A stretch of 64,000 nucleotides of DNA from Psychrobacter sp. APC 3426 (lineage in GTDB: Bacteria > Pseudomonadota > Gammaproteobacteria > Pseudomonadales > Moraxellaceae): contig NZ_JASDCF010000005.1 of NCBI RefSeq assembly GCF_030408035.1, forward strand, positions 1 to 64,000, given 5' to 3'. The notes below the pieces were generated by a model, which was not told the origin of the DNA, searched no databases, and saw nothing but the letters and a program-made list of their open reading frames with translations. How positions within the stretch are numbered: the stretch's first letter is position 1; each line of letters begins with the position of its first letter. Below are positions 27,785-36,648 of this stretch, piece after piece. Made by a program: the position numbers and the translations under genes.

Positions 27785-28597
27785 CTAATTAAACTGACGC
27801 TTACCAAAAGCAGTACTGGCTTGCTTGGCTTTCCTCAGTGCCAGTTTGCGATTGCGACCGAGCATCATTTTTAGCTGCCACATTTTTTCTTTATACAATG
27901 TCGTCGCTGGCTGTTGATGCATGGCATTGATAACACGCTTACTGGCCAACACAGCATCAGGAGAACGCTCTGCAAACTCAGCGGCAAGCTGCTGTGCTTG
28001 CTCAAGTGGCGTCTCACTGCAATGGCTGACCAAACCCAGTGTTTTACCTTCATTGGCATCGACGATACGTGCCGTCATTGCCAGCTCTTTTAGTACATCT
28101 TCTCGCACGACGCCAAACGCCGATTGCGTCAAGCCCATATCAGGCACGAGACCCCACTTGGCTTCCATGATAGACAGTTTACAATCAGGATGGCTGATAC
28201 GCACATCACAAGCGAGTGCCAACTGCAGTCCTGCACCGATACAATAGCCTTCTAATACCGCAATGACCGGTACTGGCACATCACGCCACACCAGACAGAC
28301 GCGCTGAAACGAGCTTTGCCATGGCTTCACCAACTCCCAAACTGCAAACGCTTGGTTTTTTGGGTGGTTTAAATCGCCCAAGTCGATACCTGCACAGAAC
28401 GTCCCTTCTGCCCCATTGAGGATGACTGCGCGTATGGTTTTGTCTTTTTTTATGCGACCTGCGACGGCTATCAGCTCTTCGACCACCTTAAAGCTCATGG
28501 CATTTTTTTTGTGTGGTCGGTTCAATGTCACGGTCAATATACTATCGGTGATACTAACTGCTAGGGTTTCATATTGGTAAGTTGCAATGGCGTTCAT
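27785..28597 (-). CDS. Enoyl-CoA hydratase/isomerase (crotonase family)
   Basis: 270 residues. The crotonase fold with CoA-binding and oxyanion motifs is clear: LNRPHKKNAMSFKVVEEL, GTFCAGIDLGDL and EGYCIGAGLQLALACDVRIS. At the catalytic positions, the segment EAKWGLVPDMGLTQ has D in place of the second Glu of classical hydratases, so an isomerase or other crotonase activity is possible. AAGGATTGTT precedes the ATG. It is not in a fatty-acid oxidation operon; the substrate is undetermined. The 174-bp inverted-repeat element lies 42 bp upstream of its start, where it could affect the promoter. Confidence 0.88.
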   Translation of the reverse strand: MNAIATYQYETLAVSITDSILTVTLNRPHKKNAMSFKVVEELIAVAGRIKKDKTIRAVILNGAEGTFCAGIDLGDLNHPKNQAFAVWELVKPWQSSFQRVCLVWRDVPVPVIAVLEGYCIGAGLQLALACDVRISHPDCKLSIMEAKWGLVPDMGLTQSAFGVVREDVLKELAMTARIVDANEGKTLGLVSHCSETPLEQAQQLAAEFAERSPDAVLASKRVINAMHQQPATTLYKEKMWQLKMMLGRNRKLALRKAKQASTAFGKRQFN

Positions 28598-28934
28598 AAC
28601 AATCCTTATTAATGAATGAATAAAATATAGTGCTAATGCTAGGGCGTGTCTTCATTTTAAAAATGGTGGTAAAAATGAGATAAATTGCGGTCAAACAAGG
28701 AAAATAGCGCAGATAATATCGAGATATTAGTCAGCTATTTGACGCTGTTTGGCAAGATTTAGCCATTTTTAACCCATTTAGATTATTATCGATTGAATTG
28801 AGGACACGCCCTAGCAATATTAACAGGCTTATTCTTATCCTACTGCAGCAATAACTGACTGCCACGGTCCTATATTTGGTTCTATCTACCAAAAAGACTT
28901 ACTTTACCTTAGTTTTTTAAATGACATTGGCTTC
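28598..28934. other. Intergenic region, 337 bp, occupied mostly by the inverted-repeat element
   Basis: The element at 28640-28813 takes up half of the spacer between the crotonase start and the gacS stop. The remaining 120 bp show no recognised terminator for gacS. Confidence 0.5.
28640..28813. mobile_element. MITE-like inverted-repeat element, 174 bp
   Basis: Starts TAGGGCGTGTCTTCA and ends with the complement of TAGGGCGTGTCCTCA (14/15). The flanking bases extend both sides to a CTAG-like sequence. It carries no gene. Its right end, read inward, matches about 50 bases of the element at 3922-3984. The ends and the target fit a non-autonomous derivative of an IS element that inserts at TA or CTAG (IS630- or IS5-type), but no transposase is present in the window to confirm this. 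Confidence 0.75.
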
Positions 28935-31900
28935 TTAAATCATTTTCCATGTCATATCATTTTCACTCAAACGATGATAATTGAGCTGAGGATAAGCAGA
29001 CAAATCTAAGGTTTGCAAATTATTTAGCGCTGTCAATAATGCTTCATAATAAGGCTCTAACATCGCAAACTGCGCAGGCGTAGTGTGGTGGATATTTAGT
29101 AAGCACTTATCTTCCAAATCTTGGCTCGCCTGACGCAATTGTGGCACGCCTGTATAGCGACTACCGCCCAATATACGGTGAGCGATTTGCGCCAGCATGC
29201 TGCGGTCACGAGCCTCCCATGCTTGCGTTAACGCTTGCTTTTCATCGTTGATGGTGTCGAGCATCATGATGATTAACTTGGCCGCTAAATCAGGTTTGTT
29301 GGCTGAGCGAGTCAGCGCATCTTGCCAGTCCAAAATCTCTGACTGATTGCTCGTACTGCCATTAACGCTTAGATAATTACCGCTCAAAGCCAGACTTTCC
29401 TGCTCATATGAAACTGAGTCTGGAGTTGCTGATATTTCCTCATCAGCCATATCTATTGGCTTCTTAGGTAAACTGAGTAATGGTGCCTGCCCTTGTTTTT
29501 GGAATCGCAAGCTTTCATAGCGCGGCTGAGTTTCACGTGGTGTCTCTTTTCTATAATCTTCTCGCGGCTGACTATCACGCAGATAATCATCGCGAATTTT
29601 TTTCAATGACAATGGTCTTGTAATCTTCGGATGATGGGCGTCATCAGCGGCAGATTCACTGATACTGACGTCATCTTTTAGCACAGGATAAGCAGTCGTG
29701 GAGTCTGCAGGCCACGTTGAATAGCTATCAGTATCTGTACTTTTTTGTGAGTCAGTCGCTTGCTCATCGAAACCGTTTAAGCTGGTTTCAGACAGTGCCG
29801 TTAATTGTGACGTCGTCGATGTACGTCCTAGCCATTTTTGCAGTACTTGTAGCAATTGCGGCTGACTAATGGGTTTGCCAACATAGTCATTGATGCCGCT
29901 AGCGATAAGCTTGTCACGCTCATCTGCCAAACCATGTGCGGTCAACGCAATGATAGGGATGCGGCTGTCCTCATTTTCAATATTGCGAATTTGTCTTGCT
30001 GCTTCATGCCCTGACATACGCGGCATTTGAATATCCATAAATATCAAGTCAATATTATGCTTATCTTGCACGTTACCTTTATCGTCAAGGCTGCCCTCTT
30101 CAAGCAGTCCACTATTTGATTTTTTATTGACATCGTCACGAGCTTCCGCCTTTGACAGCTGCGTTTTACTCGATAAACTTTGCTTATCATTCTTAGCCGT
30201 TTTGATATTTTTGGTCTGTTGCTTACTGATGATTTCTATCGCATCAAAGCCACTACTCGCGGTGATGACCTGAATGCCAAGCTCACTAAGCAGCGCGTCT
30301 AGCACCAGTAGATTGGGTAGATGGTCGTCAACTGCCAGTACGGTCACGCCTTTCCAACGTGGCTCTTGCAAACTCTTGGGTATGCTGCGATTTTGGGTAT
30401 CAAGCATGGCGTAAAGCTGTCTTTTATCCAGTGGCTCATACAAAATATTGGCATGATAACGATTGAGCAGCGCTTGGTCAGCAGCGACTTGATAGCCGAA
30501 TACCGCAAGCTTACCCTGATAATGCAGGCGAATTTGTTTGAGCAGCGCCATCATGTCGTCTTGCGTGTCATCATCAACGATGACCCAGTCCCAATAATTG
30601 CCACGTTCTTTTAACGACTCAAGCACACCAGGTAACGAGTTGGCTTGTGTCAGTTTAATTGGCAAATACTGCAGGCTGGCCTTGAGCACTTGGATAGATG
30701 CCGTATGATTAATCCAGACCAACACATTAAACTCATCCGTCGCGCTGGCAAGCGGCGCTAAAACTGGCAGCTCAATTGTCTGACCGGTAGCGGCCTCCAG
30801 CACATCGACATGAGCAGGCATACGGAACCAAAAGGTCGCCCCTTGATTGGCGATGTTTTCTTGCGCATTATCATAAAAGCCAATATCTCCGCCCATCAAA
30901 CGCGTCAGTTGCTTGGAGATTACTAAGCCCAGTCCGGTACCGCCATACTGACGGGTGATTGACGGATCGCCCTGACTAAAGCTCTGGAACAGCATTTTTT
31001 GATCAGCCAGTGAAATGCCTTTGCCGCTATCTTGCACGCTAATCATCAAGTAATTATCACGATGATCATCTAAGCTAACACGCACCACCACATCGCCACT
31101 ATCCGTAAACTTAATCGCATTACCGACGATATTGGTCAGCACCTGCTTGAGACGCAGTGCATCGCCATTGATACGCATGGGCACATCATTATAAAACAGC
31201 ACAGCCATGCGTAAACCCTTCTCCGCCGATACCGGCGAGAGCATATCCACCACATCATAGATGGTGTCATACAGGTCAAACTCATGGCGATCAAGCACCA
31301 GCTTGCCCGCTTCAATCTTAGAAAAATCTAAAACATCATTGACCAAAGCAAGCAAGTGCGCTGAAGATTTACGAATGGTCTGTACATACAAGTCTTGCTC
31401 AGGATTAAGCTCACCATGACGCGCCAGCAAATTAATAAAGCCATCAATACTGTTAAGCGGTGTGCGCAGCTCATGGCTGATGTTCGCTAAGAATGCCGAC
31501 TTGGCTTGGCTGGTTGAAATAGCGGCATCACGTGCGTTTCTTATAGAGATGTTTTGCATTTCCATCTCATCAAACGCCAAACGCAAGTCATCTTCGGTCT
31601 GCTCGGCGTGGTCTTTAAGCTCTTGAAAGCTACCATGTAAGCGGCGCAACGTCCTGACTAAATCCTGTTGCAACAAATTCAGCTCGCCATTTGACTCAAC
31701 GGGAATGGGCTGATATAGATTGTCGACATGGGTGCGCTGCAGTTGTAGGCGCAGCTCATATATTGGTGCTATCCAACGTTTTGAGTAAATATTTAAACTC
31801 AGCAATAAAATCAAAATGGTAAACAGACCTGTAATCACCAATGCCATGGCGATACGGTAACGAGCAATATAAAGCGGCTCATTATCCATATCGACCAATA

Positions 31901-32387
31901 GCCACAACCGCTGACCTTCAAAATCACCCAACACACTGCCATAAGCAGTACCGATAGGTGTTGGTTCTTGTGAGATAAACTGCTGTGAAGCATCAATCAA
32001 CGGCCATGCTTCATTTAGCCCATAGCCAACTGTGGCAAGCACTTGGTTGTCTTCATTGATAATAGCAATACGCTGAACATGCTGCTCAGACTGCATACGA
32101 CCGAGCCTATCTTGGATACCCTCTAGCGTCATCATTGCTGTCTGCGCAGTACTATCTGCCTGCTGTCGCTCTTGTGCTAACAGCTCAGGAATCAGGTCAG
32201 CAATCGCTGGCGTATAACGGATAAGCACCGCTTCTGCCAACACTTCTTGCTCAGAGTCGCTTGCACGCATGGTTTCATGAAACACCAAAATACCGCCAAC
32301 GGCTGCCAATACACATATCGGTAAAAACACCAATATGATCAGCTGACCATAAGCACTACTGGTATCAAAGCGTTTTTTGTATGCCAT
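28935..32387 (-). CDS. gacS: Hybrid sensor histidine kinase GacS/BarA
   Basis: 1150 residues. The N-terminal membrane helix (about 14-34), a periplasmic loop and a second helix (about 178-200) are followed by HAMP and HisKA with H305 (FLANISHELRTPLNS). Next are a HATPase (GLGLVISKQLTRLMGG), a degenerate receiver-like region (about 555-680) and a receiver with D785 (LIFMDIQMPRMSGHEAARQ). The C-terminal Hpt has H1070 (IAHRILGGSRYTGVPQLRQAS). Order, length and the Hpt 'YTGVPQL' match BarA/GacS, which phosphorylates UvrY/GacA and controls the Csr/Rsm small RNAs. The neighbours cysM-rlmD-relA are the usual ones. Odd: a hydrophilic insertion of about 50 residues inside the receiver and a Ser/Asp-rich linker of about 140 residues before Hpt. 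Confidence 0.92.
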   Translation of the reverse strand: MAYKKRFDTSSAYGQLIILVFLPICVLAAVGGILVFHETMRASDSEQEVLAEAVLIRYTPAIADLIPELLAQERQQADSTAQTAMMTLEGIQDRLGRMQSEQHVQRIAIINEDNQVLATVGYGLNEAWPLIDASQQFISQEPTPIGTAYGSVLGDFEGQRLWLLVDMDNEPLYIARYRIAMALVITGLFTILILLLSLNIYSKRWIAPIYELRLQLQRTHVDNLYQPIPVESNGELNLLQQDLVRTLRRLHGSFQELKDHAEQTEDDLRLAFDEMEMQNISIRNARDAAISTSQAKSAFLANISHELRTPLNSIDGFINLLARHGELNPEQDLYVQTIRKSSAHLLALVNDVLDFSKIEAGKLVLDRHEFDLYDTIYDVVDMLSPVSAEKGLRMAVLFYNDVPMRINGDALRLKQVLTNIVGNAIKFTDSGDVVVRVSLDDHRDNYLMISVQDSGKGISLADQKMLFQSFSQGDPSITRQYGGTGLGLVISKQLTRLMGGDIGFYDNAQENIANQGATFWFRMPAHVDVLEAATGQTIELPVLAPLASATDEFNVLVWINHTASIQVLKASLQYLPIKLTQANSLPGVLESLKERGNYWDWVIVDDDTQDDMMALLKQIRLHYQGKLAVFGYQVAADQALLNRYHANILYEPLDKRQLYAMLDTQNRSIPKSLQEPRWKGVTVLAVDDHLPNLLVLDALLSELGIQVITASSGFDAIEIISKQQTKNIKTAKNDKQSLSSKTQLSKAEARDDVNKKSNSGLLEEGSLDDKGNVQDKHNIDLIFMDIQMPRMSGHEAARQIRNIENEDSRIPIIALTAHGLADERDKLIASGINDYVGKPISQPQLLQVLQKWLGRTSTTSQLTALSETSLNGFDEQATDSQKSTDTDSYSTWPADSTTAYPVLKDDVSISESAADDAHHPKITRPLSLKKIRDDYLRDSQPREDYRKETPRETQPRYESLRFQKQGQAPLLSLPKKPIDMADEEISATPDSVSYEQESLALSGNYLSVNGSTSNQSEILDWQDALTRSANKPDLAAKLIIMMLDTINDEKQALTQAWEARDRSMLAQIAHRILGGSRYTGVPQLRQASQDLEDKCLLNIHHTTPAQFAMLEPYYEALLTALNNLQTLDLSAYPQLNYHRLSENDMTWKMI

Positions 32388-32791
32388 ACTAGCTCTACTC
32401 TCTACTGGTTTTTACAATTGATAAATGGCGACTATAAGCGGTTTTCATTAATAATACATCATAGAGGAATGACTATAGCATTTACTCGCTATCCAAACAT
32501 CTATAGATGCCATTCACTTTTTATCGTCAAATATATTGGTTCATCAATAGCAGCAAGTTCTTTTTAAACACCACTCATTTACCAAAATCTCTGGATGCTC
32601 TCAGCGTAGCCAAAAACAAAATGATATAATGACGCAACTTTTTAATGGCTGCTATTTTTGGCAACGGTCATGCTTACTTAATTACCGGCTAATACTTTTG
32701 GTCGGCAAATGAATGATTGTATGTAAAGCTGCAACGATATTTAAAAAATCAACTATGTTTTAAAGTTCAATATTAAAAATAAGGGTACCCT
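32388..32791. other. Intergenic region, 404 bp, between divergent gacS and cysM
   Basis: AT-rich; both promoters are expected here. No repeat, RNA or clear operator was recognised. Confidence 0.45.
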
Positions 32792-33766
32792 ATGTCCGAT
32801 ACGACCATGTCAAACGACAACTTCATCTCTCAAGTCACTGTCCTTGCGGATTGCGTCGGTCAGACCCCACTGGTCAAATTACAGCGCTTGCCTGAACAAG
32901 AGAAAATTGCCAATGGCGCAGTATTGTTGGCCAAGCTTGAAGGTAACAATCCAGCGGGCTCCGTCAAAGACCGCCCTGCTTTTAATATGATTTATCAAGC
33001 AGAGCAGCGTGGTGATATCAAGCCTGGTGATATGCTGATTGAAGCCACCAGCGGCAATACTGGCATTGCCTTGGCCATGGTCGCTGCGATGCGCGGCTAT
33101 CCGATGACGCTACTGATGCCGACCAACTCAACCCAAGAGCGCAAAGACGCCATGACAGCCTACGGTGCAACGTTAATCGAAGTTGACGAAGGCATGGAAG
33201 CGGCACGCGATATGGCATTGCAAATGCAAGCAGACGGTAAAGGCATTGTACTGGATCAGTTTAACAACCCTGACAATAGCCAAGCGCATTATCTAACCAC
33301 AGGCCCTGAATTATGGGCACAAACTGGTGGGAAAATCACCCACTTTATCAGCTCAATGGGCACTACCGGCACTATCACAGGTGTGTCGCAATACTTAAAA
33401 GAGCAAAACCCTGACGTCAAGGTTATCGGTTTACAGCCTGATGAAGAGGCATCTATTGCGGGTATCCGCCGCTGGCCTGCCGCTTATATGCCAGGTATTT
33501 TTGATGCAGACTTGGTCGATGAGGTCATGGATGTTGATCAGCATGACGCTGAAGTTTATATGCGCAAACTGGCCAAAACCGAAGGCATTTTTGCGGGCGT
33601 ATCTTCTGGTGCCGCAGCATGGGCGGCAGTACAAGTCGCCAAAGAAAACCCTAATGCCGTCATCGCCTTTATCGTCTGCGACCGCGGGGATCGTTATTTA
33701 TCGACTGGTTTATACAATGTTAATGACGACAATGTTGTTAACGGTACAGAAAGCGCAGCACAATAA
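32792..33766 (+). CDS. cysM: Cysteine synthase B (O-acetylserine sulfhydrylase B)
   Basis: 324 residues. PLP-dependent beta-replacement making cysteine from O-acetylserine and sulfide or thiosulfate. The PLP lysine lies in NPAGSVKDRPAFNMI, the phosphate loop in SMGTTGTITGVSQYL and the substrate loop in EATSGNTGIALAM. The form PAGSVKDR followed by PAFNM marks CysM rather than CysK. AAGGGTACCCT precedes the start. The exonuclease gene begins 24 bp downstream, so both are probably one transcript. This is the standard position beside gacS and rlmD. Confidence 0.95.
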   Translation: MSDTTMSNDNFISQVTVLADCVGQTPLVKLQRLPEQEKIANGAVLLAKLEGNNPAGSVKDRPAFNMIYQAEQRGDIKPGDMLIEATSGNTGIALAMVAAMRGYPMTLLMPTNSTQERKDAMTAYGATLIEVDEGMEAARDMALQMQADGKGIVLDQFNNPDNSQAHYLTTGPELWAQTGGKITHFISSMGTTGTITGVSQYLKEQNPDVKVIGLQPDEEASIAGIRRWPAAYMPGIFDADLVDEVMDVDQHDAEVYMRKLAKTEGIFAGVSSGAAAWAAVQVAKENPNAVIAFIVCDRGDRYLSTGLYNVNDDNVVNGTESAAQ

Positions 33767-33790
33767 GCCAACAATTAATTAGGTTTACCT

Positions 33791-34615
33791 ATGTCACAAG
33801 CCTTACCGTCCGACCCGATACTGGTCTTTGATATCGAAACTGTTGCCGATACTGATGCGGCGCGCCGTATCTATCCGCAGTTGGCTGAGCTTAACGATGC
33901 TGATGCCCTAAGCGCACTGACAGCGATACGCACACAAGAAGCAGGACATGACTTTATGCGCTTGCCACTGCAGCGTATCGTCTGTATCTCAGCGTTATAT
34001 ATCAAAGATGGCACGTTTTCTTTGTTTTCTCTAACCGCAGATAAATTTAGCGAAAAAGACATTTTGTCTAAGTTTTTTCGGGCGTTTAGTGATCTTGAAA
34101 AACTACCTCAGCTTATTAGTTGGAACGGCTCTGGCTTTGATATTCCCGTGCTTATTTACCGTGCCATGCAGTATGACTTGTCAGCACCGTGGCTATTTGA
34201 AGAAGGCGAGCGCATCAAAAACATGCGTTTTGATAATTATGTCAATCGCTTCCACACTCGCCATCTGGACTTAATGGACAGATTTAGCCAATACGGTGCC
34301 AGTCGCCGCGAGGCCATGGATGTGGTCGCAAGCCTTTATGGCCTACCTGGAAAAACGGACATCGATGGCAGCATGGTTGGAGAGCTTGTTATCAATGGTG
34401 ATTGGCAAACACTGTCCATTTACTGTGAGTCTGATGTCATGAATACTTGGCTGATTTATTTGCGCTGGTTGCGTCTGACGGGTCAATTATCTTCACAAGA
34501 CTTTAACGCTTGGCAGCAGCAAAGCCATGATTATTTGGCACAATATACCCAAGCGGATGGCAGTCCACGCCATCATGAGTTTATCGCTGACTGGTCATCT
34601 GCGCCGCAATTATAA
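33791..34615 (+). CDS. Predicted PolB-like 3'-5' exonuclease
   Basis: 274 residues. DnaQ-like fold of the 'exonuclease related to PolB' family (DNA_pol_B_exo2). ExoI motif DIET is in LVFDIETVAD, ExoII motif NGSGFDIPVL follows, and a C-terminal D (YCESDVMNTWLIYLRW) completes the acidic metal site. It probably removes 3' nucleotides from DNA or RNA; the biological substrate is not known. It lies between cysM and rlmD, a conserved arrangement in Pseudomonadales. Confidence 0.88.
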   Translation: MSQALPSDPILVFDIETVADTDAARRIYPQLAELNDADALSALTAIRTQEAGHDFMRLPLQRIVCISALYIKDGTFSLFSLTADKFSEKDILSKFFRAFSDLEKLPQLISWNGSGFDIPVLIYRAMQYDLSAPWLFEEGERIKNMRFDNYVNRFHTRHLDLMDRFSQYGASRREAMDVVASLYGLPGKTDIDGSMVGELVINGDWQTLSIYCESDVMNTWLIYLRWLRLTGQLSSQDFNAWQQQSHDYLAQYTQADGSPRHHEFIADWSSAPQL

Positions 34616-34714
34616 AGAACTGTATTACTGCAAGCCAAATTATAAAACAGTGCTATAAAGCGTAGCACTCACCCTTATTTTTAGCTATTTATCATTTATT
34701 ATTAAGGCAGGTTT

Positions 34715-36256
34715 ATGCAACCCACCGATTCGAATACCGCGAAAACAGCTGATGCTACGTCACAAACGAGCGATACCCAAACCATTACCATACCGCCTAA
34801 TAAGAAGAAGTCCAAACCTTCTTCTAAGATACGCCGTCGCCTAAAAGAGGCTGAGCCGCTGCCATTTACTATTGATGGCTTGTCACATGATGGTCGTGGC
34901 GTTGCGATATACGGTAATGGCTTTGGTGTAGATGACGGTCATATCGAGGACAAACATGGCAAAAAAGTCTTTGTCAGCTTTGCCTTGCCCGGTGAAAGCG
35001 CTTTGGTTAAATTGACCAACAGCCGTGCCAGCTTTGAGGAAGGCGATGCGATTAGCATCACGGCCAACCCAAACCCTGAGCGTGCTGTACCACCCTGCCC
35101 GCATTTTGGTGTCTGCGGTGGTTGTAACCTGCAACATTGGCAGCCAGATGGTCAAATCAATTTTAAACAGTCTGTATTGGCTGAAATGCTGATACATCAG
35201 GCCAATGTTGAGCCTGATACTTGGCTTGCACCCGTGGTCGGTGATCGCCTTGGCTATCGGACCAAAGCACGATTGGGCGTCCGCTATGTCGCTAAAAAAG
35301 AAACGGCTTTGGTCGGTTTCCGTGAGCGTTCTAGTAACTTTTTAGCGGAGTTAAACGAGTGTCACATCTTAGACCCACGAATCGGTTTTGAGATTGAGAA
35401 CCTAAAAGCGCTTATCAGCACTTTAGAGAGTCGTGACAAGATTGCTCAGCTTGAATTGGCCATGGGCGAGCAAATAGATGAGCTGCCAGATGGCAATCAA
35501 CCTGTTGCCCTTATCGTGCGCAACTTGGAGCCATTATCAGACGCTGATGTAGAGAAACTAAAAGTATTTTTTGCCGCACGTAACTGGCAGTTATATCTGC
35601 AATCTAAAGGCGCTGACAGCATCCAGCGTATTGCCTTGACTGACGATGATGACATGAGCCAGCAGTTTGGACGCTTGTACTATCAATTGCCAGAATTTGA
35701 TCTTACTTTTGAATTTATCCCGACTGACTTTACCCAAGTAAACCTATCGGTGAACCGTCAGATGACCAAGCTGGCTTGTGACTTGCTAGATTTAAAAGCA
35801 GGCGAACGGGTATTGGATTTATTCAGTGGTCTTGGCAACTTTAGCTTGCCACTTGCGCGCCTGGTTGGTGAAACAGGCTCCGTGGTAGGCGTAGAAGGTA
35901 GCGATGCAATGACCGCACGCGCCGCTGATAACGCACGTCGTAACGGTATCCATAACACTGAATTTTATACTCAAGACTTGACGCATGATTGTTCAGACCA
36001 ACCTTGGGCCAATCAGGGTTTTGATGCACTATTGATTGATCCACCACGCTCTGGCGCGTGGGAGATTATGCAATATTTACCAAAATTCAACGCTGAGCGC
36101 ATCGTTTATGTTTCTTGTAATCCTGCTACGCTCGCTCGTGATACCAAAGCATTATTAGAGCAAGGCTATCGTTTGACTCATGCTGGGGTGATGGATATGT
36201 TCTGCCATACGGGTCATGTTGAATCAATCGCTCGATTTGAGAAAGTCGCTGTTTAA
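34715..36256 (+). CDS. rlmD: 23S rRNA (uracil-1939-C5)-methyltransferase RlmD
   Basis: 513 residues. A TRAM-like domain after a basic N-terminal tail is followed by the iron-sulfur cysteines [15 protein letters not shown]. The SAM-binding methyltransferase core has [16 protein letters not shown] and [11 protein letters not shown]. The catalytic Cys is in [13 protein letters not shown]. It methylates U1939 of 23S rRNA using SAM. The N-terminal 45 residues are Thr/Ser/Lys-rich and longer than in E. coli (433 aa in total there). Next in order is relA, as in E. coli and Pseudomonas. Confidence 0.95.
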   Translation: MQPTDSNTAKTADATSQTSDTQTITIPPNKKKSKPSSKIRRRLKEAEPLPFTIDGLSHDGRGVAIYGNGFGVDDGHIEDKHGKKVFVSFALPGESALVKLTNSRASFEEGDAISITANPNPERAVPPCPHFGVCGGCNLQHWQPDGQINFKQSVLAEMLIHQANVEPDTWLAPVVGDRLGYRTKARLGVRYVAKKETALVGFRERSSNFLAELNECHILDPRIGFEIENLKALISTLESRDKIAQLELAMGEQIDELPDGNQPVALIVRNLEPLSDADVEKLKVFFAARNWQLYLQSKGADSIQRIALTDDDDMSQQFGRLYYQLPEFDLTFEFIPTDFTQVNLSVNRQMTKLACDLLDLKAGERVLDLFSGLGNFSLPLARLVGETGSVVGVEGSDAMTARAADNARRNGIHNTEFYTQDLTHDCSDQPWANQGFDALLIDPPRSGAWEIMQYLPKFNAERIVYVSCNPATLARDTKALLEQGYRLTHAGVMDMFCHTGHVESIARFEKVAV

Positions 36257-36648
36257 CCTTTTGTCATTTATTCATTTTTTTAAAGTGATAAATAGCCGTG
36301 TTGAAACATGCTCACATTTAGCCAAAACCTTGGTTAAGTTTTGCTAATCAATAGCGACTGTTTATCCTTGCTAAGGACAGACATTACATAGCCTCGCTTG
36401 ATTTGTCATCTTAAAATGAGATAATAATAATCAATCTTTCTATGTGTGCATTAATGTTTGTATTATCAGTACGTAGTAAGTATTTGCGCTCATAGCTTTA
36501 TATATTTCACATGCATTTTATAGCTGCTAAAAATGGACTTTTTAGCAGTTGTATTGGTTTATAGCTGGCACTTTAACATCTTGGATTTGGAGTGTGTGCA
36601 TAGTAGATGAAGTTATAATCAATTCAAAATAGCTAAGAGGAGTCGGCT
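36257..36648 (+). other. Intergenic region, 392 bp, upstream of relA
   Basis: Contains a perfect 10-bp stem hairpin at 36524-36548 (CTGCTAAAAA / TTTTTAGCAG, 5-base loop) about 100 bp before the relA start. The T-rich 3' arm could terminate weakly or act as leader structure. No other feature was seen. Confidence 0.5.

Noticed and set aside
34883-36047. Long minus-strand frames inside rlmD (and similar shadows in ileS, tsf, typA and the sensory kinase)
   Set aside because: They are antisense shadows of well-supported genes with no recognisable products.
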